From positions 1,054,001 through 1,118,000 of the forward strand of contig CP126200.1 of NCBI GenBank assembly GCA_030272155.1: DNA of 64,000 bases, read 5' to 3'. Shown here piece after piece: positions 48,558-61,316 of this stretch (the stretch's first letter is position 1; the number at the start of each line of letters is the position of its first letter). The notes below the pieces were generated by a model. The model saw only the letters and a program-made list of their open reading frames with translations, was not told the DNA's origin and ran no database searches. Both the position numbers and the translations under genes were made by a program. Source of the stretch: Tetradesmus obliquus (lineage: Eukaryota > Chlorophyta > Chlorophyceae > Sphaeropleales > Scenedesmaceae).

Positions 48558-49990
48558 CCTGGCCTGTGCAATCACAACCACACTGTGTTACGTGATTGAA
48601 CAGCGAAGTGTGTGCGGTTTGGAAGTGATGTTGGAGGGTACAGCGCACGCAGGCATCCTATTGCTGCTGCTGTCACGCTCCTGCTGCTGCCATGTGTTCC
48701 GATGACTGCATGCGGTCATGGCTCGTCGATGTTTTTGAAGTAAGAAAACTATGTTTATCTAGCAAGATATGCTGCCCCACACCTTGCTGCGTGGTCACTG
48801 GTTGGCTCTGTGTGTGCACAATTCTAGGCCAGCCAAGCTGAGCTCGTGCTCGCCATGTTCACTGCTTGGATATGATCGTAACAAATGGTGGAACTCGGAT
48901 GTGTTTCGTTGCGCTGCTGCGATGCAGCAGAACCAGCACTTGACTTTGTTGCCAATGCGAAAGTCCCACGATCGCTCTGTGTGTCTGCTGCAACTGTTAA
49001 CCACAATGCTTGTTGTTACTATGATGTAGAGCTGTGGCACTCTCCGGAATTAAACGGTACCACAGGTGTCACTGGTGTTGTCAGTGTGCAGGTGACCTTC
49101 CGCCAGTTGGTTTGGTCCCTGCAATGCCGTATGTGGCTGCCGTTTCGCAAGTACAACAACTATTACCAACGATTGCACCTGTTTGATCCAGAATGATGAT
49201 TCTGTGCAGTGAATTCTGACGTCAGCGTCAGCAGTGCAGGACAACAGTGCACATCATCCCGCCTTGCCTGACGCTGATGCAACCCGGCTGCTGTTCGCTT
49301 ATGTACAACAACACAACGCGACCCGGTGCATATGCTGGTCGAGAATTGGCGCATACAGCCTTCCAATCCAACCAGTGAACACATGGTGCTGGCTGTGAGT
49401 GCACCTGCAATGGGCTCCACTGGGAGTCCAGTCAGCCTGGTCTGACTGTCTGATACAGTCGGACAGTATGCATATGAAATCAATCACACTTTACTCCAAT
49501 GGCAGCACAGCGTTTGCAACACATACGCGTATGCACTTGCAGCGCTTCCAAGAGATGAAACATTCTCTCATGCTGTACAGGTAGCAACCGTGCAGTGCTC
49601 ACATTGCTGCCAGTCATGGCATTGTAACAACATCAAGCCTGGGAGAAGCCCAGGCATTGCATCGTGGAACAAACAAAGCTTTGCATTCCCGTTTCTGACT
49701 GGTCGATCTGTGACCTGTCATTGGCTCATTTGCGAGGTAAGTCGCCCAAAAAATGCAACCCCAAGATGTGACCCTTGCACACTCTTGGGAGCAGCTAGCA
49801 ACACCTCGACAGGCCTCCTCATACGGCCAAGAATATTGAACATACACACATACACACGTAACACACTGAGACCCGCCTCGTCGTTGCAGGCCATATGGCT
49901 TGCATGTCGAAATCAAGTTCGATGGTCCAACAGTCAATAGTACAAGGAATGGCTACTTCTGCATGCATGCCTATACCTCCTCTGCTTGCA
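48558..49990. other. Intergenic region upstream of the kinase gene
   Basis: Holds the kinase-gene promoter (minus) and the far 3' flank of the metalloprotease gene. Open frames on both strands have no recognisable motif or splice pattern. Confidence 0.45.
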
Positions 49991-49999
49991 TAGTACGGT

Positions 50000-50282
50000 G
50001 TGTCAGCTGCCAGCGCGGTAGGCAGCCCAGAGAGCCAACATGAGCCAGCAAGCATGCAACAGCACTGAGCCAGCATAAGCCAGCATGTCGTGTGTTGAGT
50101 CAGCTGCCAGCGCGGTAGGCAGCCCACTGAGCCAACCTGAGCCAGCATGAGGCAGCACTGAGCCAGCATAAGCCAGCATGTCATGTTATGAGTCAGCTGC
50201 CAGCGCGGTAGGCAGCCCACTGAGCCAACATGCGCTCCTTCTGCTTGCATCTTTCCTTCCATATCTTGTGCAGAAGTGCATG
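50000..50282 (-). repeat. Three echoes of the metalloprotease terminal exon
   Basis: Copies starting near 50003, 50098 and 50191 (unit about 90 bp) of the stop-codon end of the real last exon at 50283: WAAYRAGS-stop plus flank. GTCAGCTGCCAGCGCGGTAG is identical in all four. Confidence 0.95.
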
Positions 50283-53076
50283 TCAGCTGCCAGCGCGGTA
50301 GGCAGCCCACTGAGCCAACATGCGCTCCTTCTGCCCCGCAGTGAACGACGTCATGCACGCGTCCGGTGTGTAGTCCTGCAAGGCACACATGCGCAGCAGT
50401 TTTATGTTATCATTTGCAACATTGGTATGTCATCGGGGGCACATCACATTACTGTTGCTGCGCGGCCAGCAGCATGCAGGGCTGGGCGCTTCGTCCAGCA
50501 CACAGCTGCAGCTCACTGCACCGACAAGGCATCATCATCAGCAGCGGCACATGCCAGCACCAGCTCTGACAGCTTGTGGTAGCACATGCTGGGAGATGCA
50601 GGCATGGCTCGTCCTGCGCATGCTGGGCATTGGCCTATGCAACCGATATACATTGCAACTGCTCCCCTGGTGCAAAGCAACATTCAATCATGTGTAGCCT
50701 AACTGTAAAATGACACAAAATGTAACATGTCCCACCATGAAGTTCTCGATCAGGTCTTCTCCCGGCAGGCTGGGGCACGAGTCTGTCTTCTTGCAGCGCG
50801 TGTTGGCGCTGCGCACGGCTGGCGTGTCCTCCACAAAGTCCCCGCCATCGGTTGCAGACATGGCGCAGCCACCCTGCACACGGAATGAAAGTTGTGTTTA
50901 GATTGCGCTAGGTCACTTGTGCGGTACGTTTACACACTGATGCTGGCAACTTGCAGACATGGCGCAGCCACCCTGCACACGGAGAAATTGTTTGCGGTTA
51001 GTTTGTGCTACGACACTTGTGTGGTACTTTTAAGCACTGCTGCTGGCAACTTTCAGAGGACTGTATTGTGGTTGCATGCTTGCTGCGGGAAGGTGAAGGG
51101 TAGCTGCAGGCAGTGCAACTGCGCCTGTGCAGCCGCAGAAGTTGTGCTGGCAGCAACAGCAGCAATTTACTTGTGCTTGCACAGCACTGCAGCAACCGGA
51201 CTGCTGCACTCACTCCAGCATATCAACTGCTAGCTGCTGTGACTTGATAGCAGGTATTTGCATTGTCAAGGCCAGTCCGCGCTGCTGCTGGTGACTGCAT
51301 GGCTTGCTGCGCTGTGCTGCGCGCTGCCTACCTGGAAAGTGTGGTAGGCCCCTAGCCTGAAAGCATACAGGAAGCAAAGACGGAAAACGGCAGCAAGTGT
51401 ACCAGTCAGCATCTCCCTTTTTTGGCTTATGATAAGTCGGTGATTATGCGTGAAGTACATGCGTATGCAAGATGCTTTTGCTCATTTTTGCTGTCGCAAA
51501 ATCGAAGCAGCACTCTGCAAAGTGGGCCTTCATGTTAGCACCCACGCAGCATCAACCAGCTTGCTGCAGACTGCCGCGCCAACGATCATCAGAACAACGC
51601 TATCATCCCAAAACAACCGTTGCAGCTATACAGCAGCTGCATTCAAGCCCCAGCAGCAGCCGTGAACTGCAGCTCCTCACCCCAGCAGGGCCCGACTTGT
51701 GTCATTTCTGCCATACGTTATACATATGACGCACCAAAAGAACTATGAGATATTTGACTCACCAGTGCCCAATCTCGTGTGTCAGTGTGTGTCCCAAATT
51801 GTAGTCCTTGTAACTGCCGCCAGTGACTGACTCATGCATCACCACCACACCATCTTTACTCGGGTTCTTGTAAAACGCCTCCGGAAATGTGGCCCATCCC
51901 AGCACCCGATTCAGCGGCGCCCAGGTGTACACATGTAGGCTGCTGGCCGCACTACTGTTTGCAGTCCTGCTGCTGCTGCTGCTGTTGTTCAGCTGCTGCT
52001 GCTGCTGCCTGACAGCATCCTTAATGCGCATTTCACCAGGAGAGTCCTGGCCCGATTGGAACAGCGCTTTGTCCTCAGTTGTGTACCATGTGACTTGCTG
52101 GATCAGAAACCTGAAGCTGCCTCGGTAGGCGCGGTTTAGCAGCATGATCTGCTGGTTGATGCGCCGCCGGGGGATGAAGCCCTCGAGCGTGCTGCTGCTG
52201 TTGCCGCTGCCGCTGCTGCCGTTGTACTGCACAATGTGGAAGAACACCTGGAGAGGCATACAATGAGAGGGTGTCGGAAGGGAGTTGAGCAGGAGCGGAG
52301 GCATACTTCGGTTGTGCACAGCGTCGTGTCTGGGGACAGGCGCAAGGCACTTGGGTAATGCTCGGCTCCACAACCGGATTCAATGTATGCGCAACACAGC
52401 ATGCCTAACAGTACAAACGGCAAGTAGGTCCATGACAGCGGCACACTCACAGGCACTTGGGTGATGCTCGGCTCCATCACAGGTTCTGATGTATGCACAA
52501 GCATCATGCTGACAAGTGCAAACAGCAAGCAGGGGCACAACAGCAACACACGCCCCAGCACTTGAGAATGCTCGGCTGAGGAAAGTTTGCGGCATCACAG
52601 GATACGGTGTATACACACAAAATCATGCCTGACAATCTAAACAACAAGCAGAATGTAAGCAGGCGCATGACAGCCGCATGCTCACCGGAATCTGTGTGAC
52701 TGGCTGCACGCTGATGCTGCCACCAATGCTGTCGCTGCTGGTGACACTGCCAGCAGCAGCAGCAGCAGCAGCAGCAAGCACCTGGCTGTCATACCCTAGC
52801 TGCTGCAGCCGTATCTGAAACCGCTGCTCCGCTACAGCCCTATCAACGCTGCTACCCTCATTTGTGCCGCAGCGCCTGACTTGTGGAGGAGCTGCCACTG
52901 CTGCTGCTGCTGCTGCTGCTGCTGCTACGCTGTCACTAGCTGCTGCTGCTGGGGTGGGCTTGAGGGGCTGCTGCGTTGCTGAGGCCAGCAGCGCAGCGAC
53001 TGCGCGGTCCAGCTCCCTGCCACTGACGTACCCAAACTGCTGTGAAGCTCCTTCTGGCTTTGATAGCTTGCGGCTG

Positions 53077-53126
<50 letters not shown>

Positions 53127-53237
53127 AAAAAGGGTTGCTGCCTGGTGTGCTGCCTGATGAGCGTCAGCGTGTCCCAGCAGTGCACTCCCCGCCGCCAATG
53201 CTAGAAGAAACAGCCATGTTATTCGAGTGTTGATCAT
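50283..53237 (-). CDS. Secreted M43 (pappalysin-type) zinc metalloprotease
   Basis: Five exons: 52686-53237, 51763-52247, 51332-51356, 50736-50873 and 50283-50375, 1,293 nt, 430 residues, phases consistent. MINTRITWLFLLALAAGSAL is a signal peptide; a poly-Gln/Ala-rich propeptide region follows. The catalytic domain begins near VFFHIVQYNG and includes TWAPLNRVLGWATFP and the extended zinc motif HEIGHWLGAYH (about 340-350), with Glu as general base. It ends with DGGDFVEDTPA, then ENFMDY carrying the Met-turn, and FTAGQKERMLAQW, all standard for M43B. Likely a wall- or matrix-acting secreted endopeptidase; the substrate is unknown. Exon 3 is a 25-nt microexon that encodes LGAYHTFQ and so supplies the third zinc ligand. 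Echoes of exon 4's acceptor (near 50955) and of the terminal exon are present. Confidence 0.92.
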
Positions 53238-54001
53238 TTGTATGTGCGCACGACGCGTGGGAGCGTCAGTGCGTGCAGGCCGGGGGTTACCCCAGCTGCT
53301 CCGCAGTGGCTAGCCAGCCAGCAATTTTGAGCTACGTCCTAATTCTGATTCTGATGCTGCTTGATCATATTCACGGTTGAAAATGATAGGGGTGCAGCCT
53401 CATCCGCTGCAAGCGATTAGCCCCTGTTGCTGCGTTGGCTATACATTGTCCGCCCGTTCCAGGATACAAAACAGAAGCCGCACTATCGACTAGCAGCCCG
53501 GCTGGCGCGTATGCCCTTTGCACAAGTTCACACGTGTGGGCACTGTTGTTGAGTCGGAAGATCAGCGGAAGGTGACAACCCTGCTGGTGACGATCCATGT
53601 GTGCCTGCATGCGTGCGTAGCCAATATGTTGTGATGTACTTAGGGTTGCAATAGCTCTCCTCGTCATACCTACTTCGAGTATTGGTCGGTTCGTGCAGGT
53701 GAGGCGAGGCAGATTATCGTCGGTCAGCTGTGTCACTGCAGTAGCTGGGCTGTAGCAGGCAGCCTACATCCACACTAGCGATGTAAGAGCACTTGCACAA
53801 GTCGCATGTGCATTTTCTTTGAACCTTACACCGAGGCCACGGTACCAAAGCAGGTGCGCTAGCAAGCAGTACAACAGCAACAAAGCCGGTCAGTGCCCCA
53901 GGGACAGAGGCATCCCATCATCAAAACTGTGCATTGAAGTGTTACACTCTATTGCCCGTCTCATCAATCTCAAAAGGCCTGCCAGCCGCACTTCTGCTGG
54001 C
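53238..54001. other. Intergenic region, metalloprotease promoter and TRS120 3' flank
   Basis: Both genes are on the minus strand, TRS120 upstream. No coding motif seen. Confidence 0.45.
53942..53946 (-). terminator. Putative TGTAA polyadenylation signal of TRS120
   Basis: TGTAA on the minus strand about 55 nt after the TRS120 stop. A second TGTAA lies at 53826-53830. Either could serve. Confidence 0.35.
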
Positions 54002-54932
54002 CTATCTGCTCACGAGCACGTACATTCTGTCTTGATTGAAGTACACCTTGCTGCTGCTGCTGCCTTTGCCATCAGCACCGCCGGCAGACCCCCTGCCAGC
54101 CACCCCAGCTGCTGCTGCACCTGCACCCGTCACAGACACCCTGCTTCCGCTGCTGCTGCTCCTGCTGCCGCTATCGCCAATGCTGCTGCCGCCCCCAACG
54201 CGTGTAACATCAGCAACACTAAACTGATAAAGCCCTGGTTGCACCAGCAGCGCCTGCAGCCGCACCCTCTCCCTGCTGCCTGCAGCAACTTTCACCTGCA
54301 AGCCACTGTAGCAGCCCACTATGAAAACCCCAGGGTCCACTAAACCCTGCTGGCTAAAGCCAGGAGCACTGAAACCTGCTGCTGCTGCTGCTGGTTGTGC
54401 GGCTTGCATGCTGCCTGCTATGCTGCCAGCTCGAGGAGCAGCAAAGGCAGAGGGAGTGCTGCTGCCTCGCAACAAAGGGCTATTGCCTGAAAAGCCACCA
54501 GCAGCAGCAGCCGCTGCCGTGAGTGATGCTGCTGCTGATGTAGCAGAGGCAGGCGTGCCTGGCTGCTGATAGCCACCTGCTGCTGCTGCTGCTGCTGCGT
54601 TGCTGAGCAGGTCGGTGACTTGCAGCGTCACCAGCAGCTGCAGCAGATCCTCCTCCTGCTGCTGCTGAGTGACATCAGCTCCATCTGTTGCGCCCGCTGC
54701 TGCACCCGCTGCTGCGCCTGCTGCTGCGCTGCTGCTGCTGCTGCTGCTGCTGTACGTGACCTCCAGGTCCAGACACAGCCACTCGCCAACCTGCAGGCGG
54801 CACAAGCAGCGCACGTACAAAGTTGCACCTCAACAGAGCAGCACGGCGTGCACATATGCAGCCGCAGCAGCAGCAGCAGCAGCAAGCCAGTCTTCGGCAG
54901 CATCACCACCAGCTTGCAGGCCAGTCCATGGC

Positions 54933-54971
<39 letters not shown>

Positions 54972-56732
54972 CACCATGCACTCACCGACATGTGCAGGCC
55001 CCACAGCGGCCCTGACAGCCCCGGCAGCAGCAGCCCTGCCCCGATCAGGCTGGCCAGGCCTGACAGCAGCAGGCCTGAGGGTCCTGACAGCTGGCCTGAG
55101 CAGCCTGACGCTTGGCCTGGCGGCTGGCTTGAAGGTCCTGAGGGTCCAGACAGTGGTCCTGAAGCCTGGCCTGAGGCCTGGCCTGAGGGTCCTGACAGTT
55201 GGCCTGAGGGTCCTGAAGCCTGGCCTGAAGGTCCTGACAGCTGGCCTGAGGTTTGACCTGAGGGTCCTGAGGGTCCTGACAGAGGTCCTGAAGCCTGGCC
55301 TGAGGCCTGGCCTGAGGCTGCTGCCAGTGCCAGGCCGGCCAGGTCGATGAGCTCAGGGGGGCAGGCGCTGCCGGCAGCAGCAGCAGCAGGGGGCGCGCAG
55401 AAGCGCAGCAGCAGCGAGGAGGGGCGCAGCGCTGCCACAGCACCTGCAGGACAGCAACAATGACAAGAGCATGGTGATTGGGGCCAGGGCAGCAGCAGCA
55501 GCAGCAGCAGCAGGGAGTAGCCAGCCAGCCAGAGCTACTGGTAACACCTGCCGTGGGGTGGCATCAGCTGAACAGCGGAGCCTTGGGAATTGTTTGCGTG
55601 TGCAAGCACATCACACAGCTCAGCAGATGCCAACAAAGTGGCATCATAACCCCCCCCCACCCCTCATACCTGGGGTCAGGGTTGCGGCCACATCAACAGG
55701 CGCCAGCTGTACCTTGCCCCGCGGCAGCTGCCCAGCCTGTAACAACAAAGTAATAAGAAAACGACAGCTTTCCCGCACCTGGCGTCAGGGTTTCGGCCAC
55801 ATCAACGGGCGCCAGCTGTACCTTGCCCGCGGCAGCTGCCCAGCAGCAGCAGCCAGTTACAACAAAGTGCAGCAACAAACTTACAACAATAGTAACATCT
55901 TGAACCGCACCTGGCGTCAGGGTTGCGGCCACATCCACAGGTGCCAGCTGCACCTTGCCCCGCGGCAGCTGCCCAGCAGCAGCAGCGCCCGTGATCATCT
56001 CCCAGCACACCACCAGCCGCTCCACTAAACCCTCCGCAGCCGCCAGCCGCGAGGGTTCAGCCAGCCCAAAACCCCCGGCGCCGAGATCTGGCACTTGAGC
56101 TGCAGCAGCCGCAGATCCTGTTCCTGGTCTGGCCTTGCTGGGGCTGCTAGGTGCTGCTGCTGCTGCAGCAGCTGCTGCTGCTGCTGCTGCTGTTGGCAGC
56201 ACTGCCAGCAGTCGTTGCGTGTCGCCTGGCTCCAGCACTGCCACCACTGACAGCGCGTGCTCTGCAGCTAGGCGGTCAGGCAGGCAGCCCAGCCAGGCCC
56301 TGCGAGATGCAGCATCAAGCATGCAAAACAATTAGGATCCTCACAGGGATGCTTGCGACGGGGTGGAAGCTGCACATTCTGCGCTAGGGCGACGCAATCT
56401 AGTTCCCACATCACCTCGGCTAAGCAGGAGGCTGTGAAGCAATTCTGAAGTCGGTAACAGTACAGACACCGCAAGTACAAGGCGTTCCACTGTGCCTCGC
56501 GCAAACCTAAAGTAACGCTCGCTGGCCGCAAAGCCCCAAGTACAACAAATGACATGCAGCAGTACCAGCAGCGCCGCACCTGAAGTAGCGCTCGCTGGCG
56601 TTCCTCACAGCCAGCTCCAGCAGCGGCTCACTGCCCACTGCACGCCACCCGGCAGCAGCAGCAGCGGCAGTGGCAGCAACAGCAGCAGCGCCACCCCTGG
56701 CCCTGCTGTCATGCTTGGTGGGTGAGCCTCCA

Positions 56733-56774
<42 letters not shown>

Positions 56775-58704
56775 CCATCGCGCTGCGGCACATCACTGCT
56801 GCTGGAGTGGGTGCCATCAGCCAACAAGGCAGCAGCAGCAGCAGCAGCAGGTGAAGCCGGACCCTGCTGCTGCTGCTGCTGCTGCTGCTGCAGGGCCCCT
56901 AGTCCTCCTCTTTTAGTAGGGCTGCTGCCAGGGCTGCTGCTGCCACCAGCAGCAGAACCTGCTAGCAGCATTGCACTCACACCTGCTGCCCCCAGCCCAC
57001 CTAGCACCGGCAGTGCCCCATCGCTGCTGTTCCGCACATGATGTGACGGGTGCCGCCGCAGCATACTACTGCCTCCCGGGCTGGCTAAACCCCCAGGGGA
57101 GCCCTGACCCCCAAACCCTAAACCGCTGCCGCCTGAACCCTGATGCTGCAGCTGCAGCTGCGCTAAGCCCTTAGGGTTGAATTCTGAGCCGCTGCCGGTC
57201 CTGCTGTCAGGCCGTAGTGTGGTGAGGCTGCTTGCTAACTGCTGGTGCTGCTGCAGCAGCCTGCTGGGTAGCTTTATATGCTTGTGGCCGTTCAAAAGGG
57301 GATGGGTTTGTTGCAGGAAGCGTACACTTTTGATCTGTAATGTAGGCTGAATGGAGAGCCGAATAGGCAGGGTGAGGCGGCGGCCGATCAGGGGCGGCTC
57401 ACTGCTGCTGCTGCTGCTGCTGCTGCTCTTTGCGGATGTGCCATGGTAGGTAATGCGCACCTGCAAGAGCAAGATGCACAGTGATAGTATCAGTGCTGGA
57501 GCTCACAGTTGCTGCGATGCTTGAGGCAGGCAGGTGAACAGCGTATCTTGCAGTAGCTGTTTGTAGAGTTGGCTTGCGCAGCAGGTGCAGCTGTGACAAG
57601 GCCATGGTCTCAAGCTGGTGCAGATACTGCGGCATTTATTGTGATGCCATTCTGTTACGCTTCGCTCAAACGATAAGAGGTTGAGTCCTGATAGCTGAGA
57701 TATGAAGCTGCTATTGCATCATCAAGGAGTACATCACAGTGGCTGGGTTTTAAAGCATGGCTAAAACCCCACCTGCAGCATGACGGCATCAAAGGCGTCC
57801 CCGGGCGGCTTGCCTACTGTTACCGCCACAGGCAGTGACAGGCTGCCGCCAGGGTTGAGCGGCAGGCCTGCTGCTAAAACCTGCTCCCCGACCTCCATGT
57901 GGGCTCCGCTGAAGCTGGAGGGGAGCTGCTGCTGCTGCTGCTGCTGCTGCTGGTTGGCTGTTGCTGCTACTGGGGCTGGGCTGAGTGGCTTGATCACTAG
58001 TCCCTTGGCATTCAGTACAATGATCTGCAGGAGTGGAGTTGATAAAAGTGAACAGAGGGCTCAACACGTTGAGGCAAATTGCAGGAATGTATGCATGTCA
58101 CAGAGCGGCTGTGACATGGTCAGACACCCTTGCTGCGTGCCAAAGCGGCCCTCACCTTGCAGTCCGTGACAGCCTGTGCGCTTATGTTGCTCAGGTTCAG
58201 CGTCCAGCTCAGTGTTTATTGAACATGGTCAAAACATGCTTGTTTCATGCATATTCCATGGCAACATCAAGACTTACCTTGCAGCCCGTGACAGCCTGGC
58301 CAGATATGTTGCTCAGGTTCAGCGTCCAGCTCAGCGTCTGCCCCTCGAACACCACCACAGGTGGCACCTTCTTATCCAGCTCCGACACACCAGCAGCAGC
58401 AGCAGCAGCGGCAGCAGCAGAACTAGTAAATCCTGCGGCTGTCCATGGAGACGCACTGCTGCTGCTGCTGTTGCCCGGTGTCTGGCTGCTGCTGCTGCTG
58501 CTGAAGGTAAGGCCTGCTAGCTCCTCGTCTGCTGGTGCTGTGAGCTGCACTTCGGGCCCATGCAGCACAGCCTGCAAGACAACCAGCAGCACACACCAAA
58601 GGGCAGCAAACCCGTCAGATGCATGCAATATGTGCATGCCAGCTGGTGCGGTGAGCTGCACCTCAGGCCCGTGCAGAACAGCCTGCAGAGTGAAGGACCA
58701 GCAG

Positions 58705-58739
<35 letters not shown>

Positions 58740-59422
58740 AGCACGCGTAGAAAGAGAACATAACACCAGGCTGTCAACTGCAGCAGATCTCGCGCATGAG
58801 CTGCACATCAGGCCTGTGCAGCACAGCCTGCTGGAGCCAGCAGCGCAGCCAATACAACATGAGGCCGCCAACAACTGCAAGCAGCAGGGGTGCGGCTGTG
58901 ACCTTGTCTGGTGCGCATAACACACTGCTCAATGCATGAAATTTTCTGACTTTGCAATGCTCAGCCTGTGCATGCCTGCATGGGGTCTGCTGCATGCTAG
59001 GCAACCCGTGCCATTCACCTTGAGCAGCGGCTGCACATCCACTTCCAAGGCACCCTGTGGCGACACCCTACCCGGCTTTGTGCTGCTGCACCATACTGCA
59101 TACCTTCAACTCACTGTGAATTTGCCTTGCCACACCCTACCCTGCCAAGTACTGCCATACAATATTCATAATGTCAAGCAGCTTGATCAGCGGCAGCGGC
59201 GGCTACACCCTGAAGGCACCCTGTCAGCATTTCACCATACCTGAAGTAATAAATTGGTCACATACATGTGTTGAGCGTACCTTGATCAGCGGCAGTGGCG
59301 GCTGCACATCCACTGTGAAGGCGCCCTGCGGCGACAGCGCCTCGTGGCCCGCTGCTGCTGCTGCCAGGCGCGGCAGCTGCACGAACGGCTGGTACCACGA
59401 CACACCCCAACAGCTCGCCTGC

Positions 59423-59484
<62 letters not shown>

Positions 59485-59847
59485 CGACACCAGCATGATC
59501 CAGAATAGAGGTTTGCTGCCAACAAGAGCAAGAAAAAGGCAGGTGGGCTGAAAAGTGGCGTCAACTTTGGTGGCACCAGGGCCGCATTGAATGTAGCAAT
59601 GAGCCCAAATTTGCATGGCCTGCTGGCTGAGCAGCAAGGGATGGTACACGACATACAGCACACCACAGCTGCCAGCATGCTGCTCGTTACGTTTTGTCAT
59701 GTTATATGTGTCATGTCATGTTATGTTATGTAACAACACACACCCACCTGGATGCCAGTGACAGCCACCAGGCCGGGCTGGGTCACGTTGTGGCTCAGCA
59801 GCACACGCACAGGCTTGCTGCCAGCTGCCAGCGACACCGACACACTG

Positions 59848-59883
<36 letters not shown>

Positions 59884-60595
59884 GCAGGCGCATTACTGCT
59901 GCTGCTGCTGCTGCTGCTGGCAGCTGCATTTCTGCTGGCACCAGCAGAGTCTGCTGTAGCATCCTCCTGGGGATGTGGCTTGCCTGCTGCAGCCTTGCTA
60001 CTGCTGCTGCTACTGCCGCCACCCTGCTGCGGCTGCTGCTGCTGCTGCTGCTGTGGCAGCCGCTGCACCACCAGCTGCAGCTGCTCCAGCTTGAGTGCCG
60101 TGGCGCAGGGGTTGACCAGCAGCACCTCCACCCACCCCTCTTCACCACACACCTGTGTAACAGGTTATAACACATCAAATTATGTTACATGTTATGTTAC
60201 ATGTCCTAACACGTAGGAAATTGCAGCTGCAGGCCAGCCGGCAGACATGTTCGGCATGCCTGGTACGATGGTGCTGCAAAAGCCCATCTGTGAACGCTGA
60301 TGTAATCGTAGTAATCGTAACAAAGCCACACCCAAAAAGCTAGAACATGAAAATCCAGCGATACAGCTAAACACCCACCCACTCAGGCAGTGCCGCCTCA
60401 GCAGCAGCTGCTGCACTTGCCCCTTTGCGCTTCGCCGCATAAGGGTTGAATATGAAGGGCCCTGCGCTGCTGCTGCTGCTGTCGCCTTTTTTGCTGCCGG
60501 CTGCTGCTGCTGCGCCGCCTGCTGGGGCCATGTCGGCTGGTGATAGGTGCAGCGGCTGCAGGCATGGTGCTCCTACGAATGACAACAGAAGGCGA

Positions 60596-60654
<59 letters not shown>

Positions 60655-61043
60655 GTTTAAGGCGTTTGGGGGTCAAGACAGCTGGGCTGGCACTGAGTGG
60701 TTGGTCCTGCGGCTCCAAGCAGGGCAGGCATACAAGCCAGCATACGCGAAGAAGTCTGCAGCCCAAGAGCAGGGGCGTTTGAGCAGAGCAGCATAGAAAC
60801 CAGCAAGCCGCCAACGAGCAACTCAAAGCCCCAGCCTCAACTTCCAGCCACATTTAAACCCCGCGAACCGCTCACCCAGCGCTGCACGGCAGTATAAGGG
60901 CTGGCGGCACTCATCAATAAGCAGCAGAGGCAGCAGAAGCAGCAGTAGCAGCAGCCACAAAGGTCGCTGGTTCCCACCTGGCAGCACGTGCTTGAGCTGC
61001 ACCTGAGGCCCCGGGCCTGGTCCGGCACTAATTCATTCAAGGT

Positions 61044-61094
<51 letters not shown>

Positions 61095-61256
61095 CACCTG
61101 GCAGCACTCGCTTGAGCTGCACCTGAGGCCCCGGGCCTGGTCCTGGCCGCAGCCGCGCCCTTGTGCCCATGGCTGCTCCTGCAGCAGCACAGGCCTCCAT
61201 GAGGCCCACCTGCAGCGACTGCGGCAGCAGCGGGTAGGACTCCCTGCGGCGGCAGC

Positions 61257-61316
<60 letters not shown>

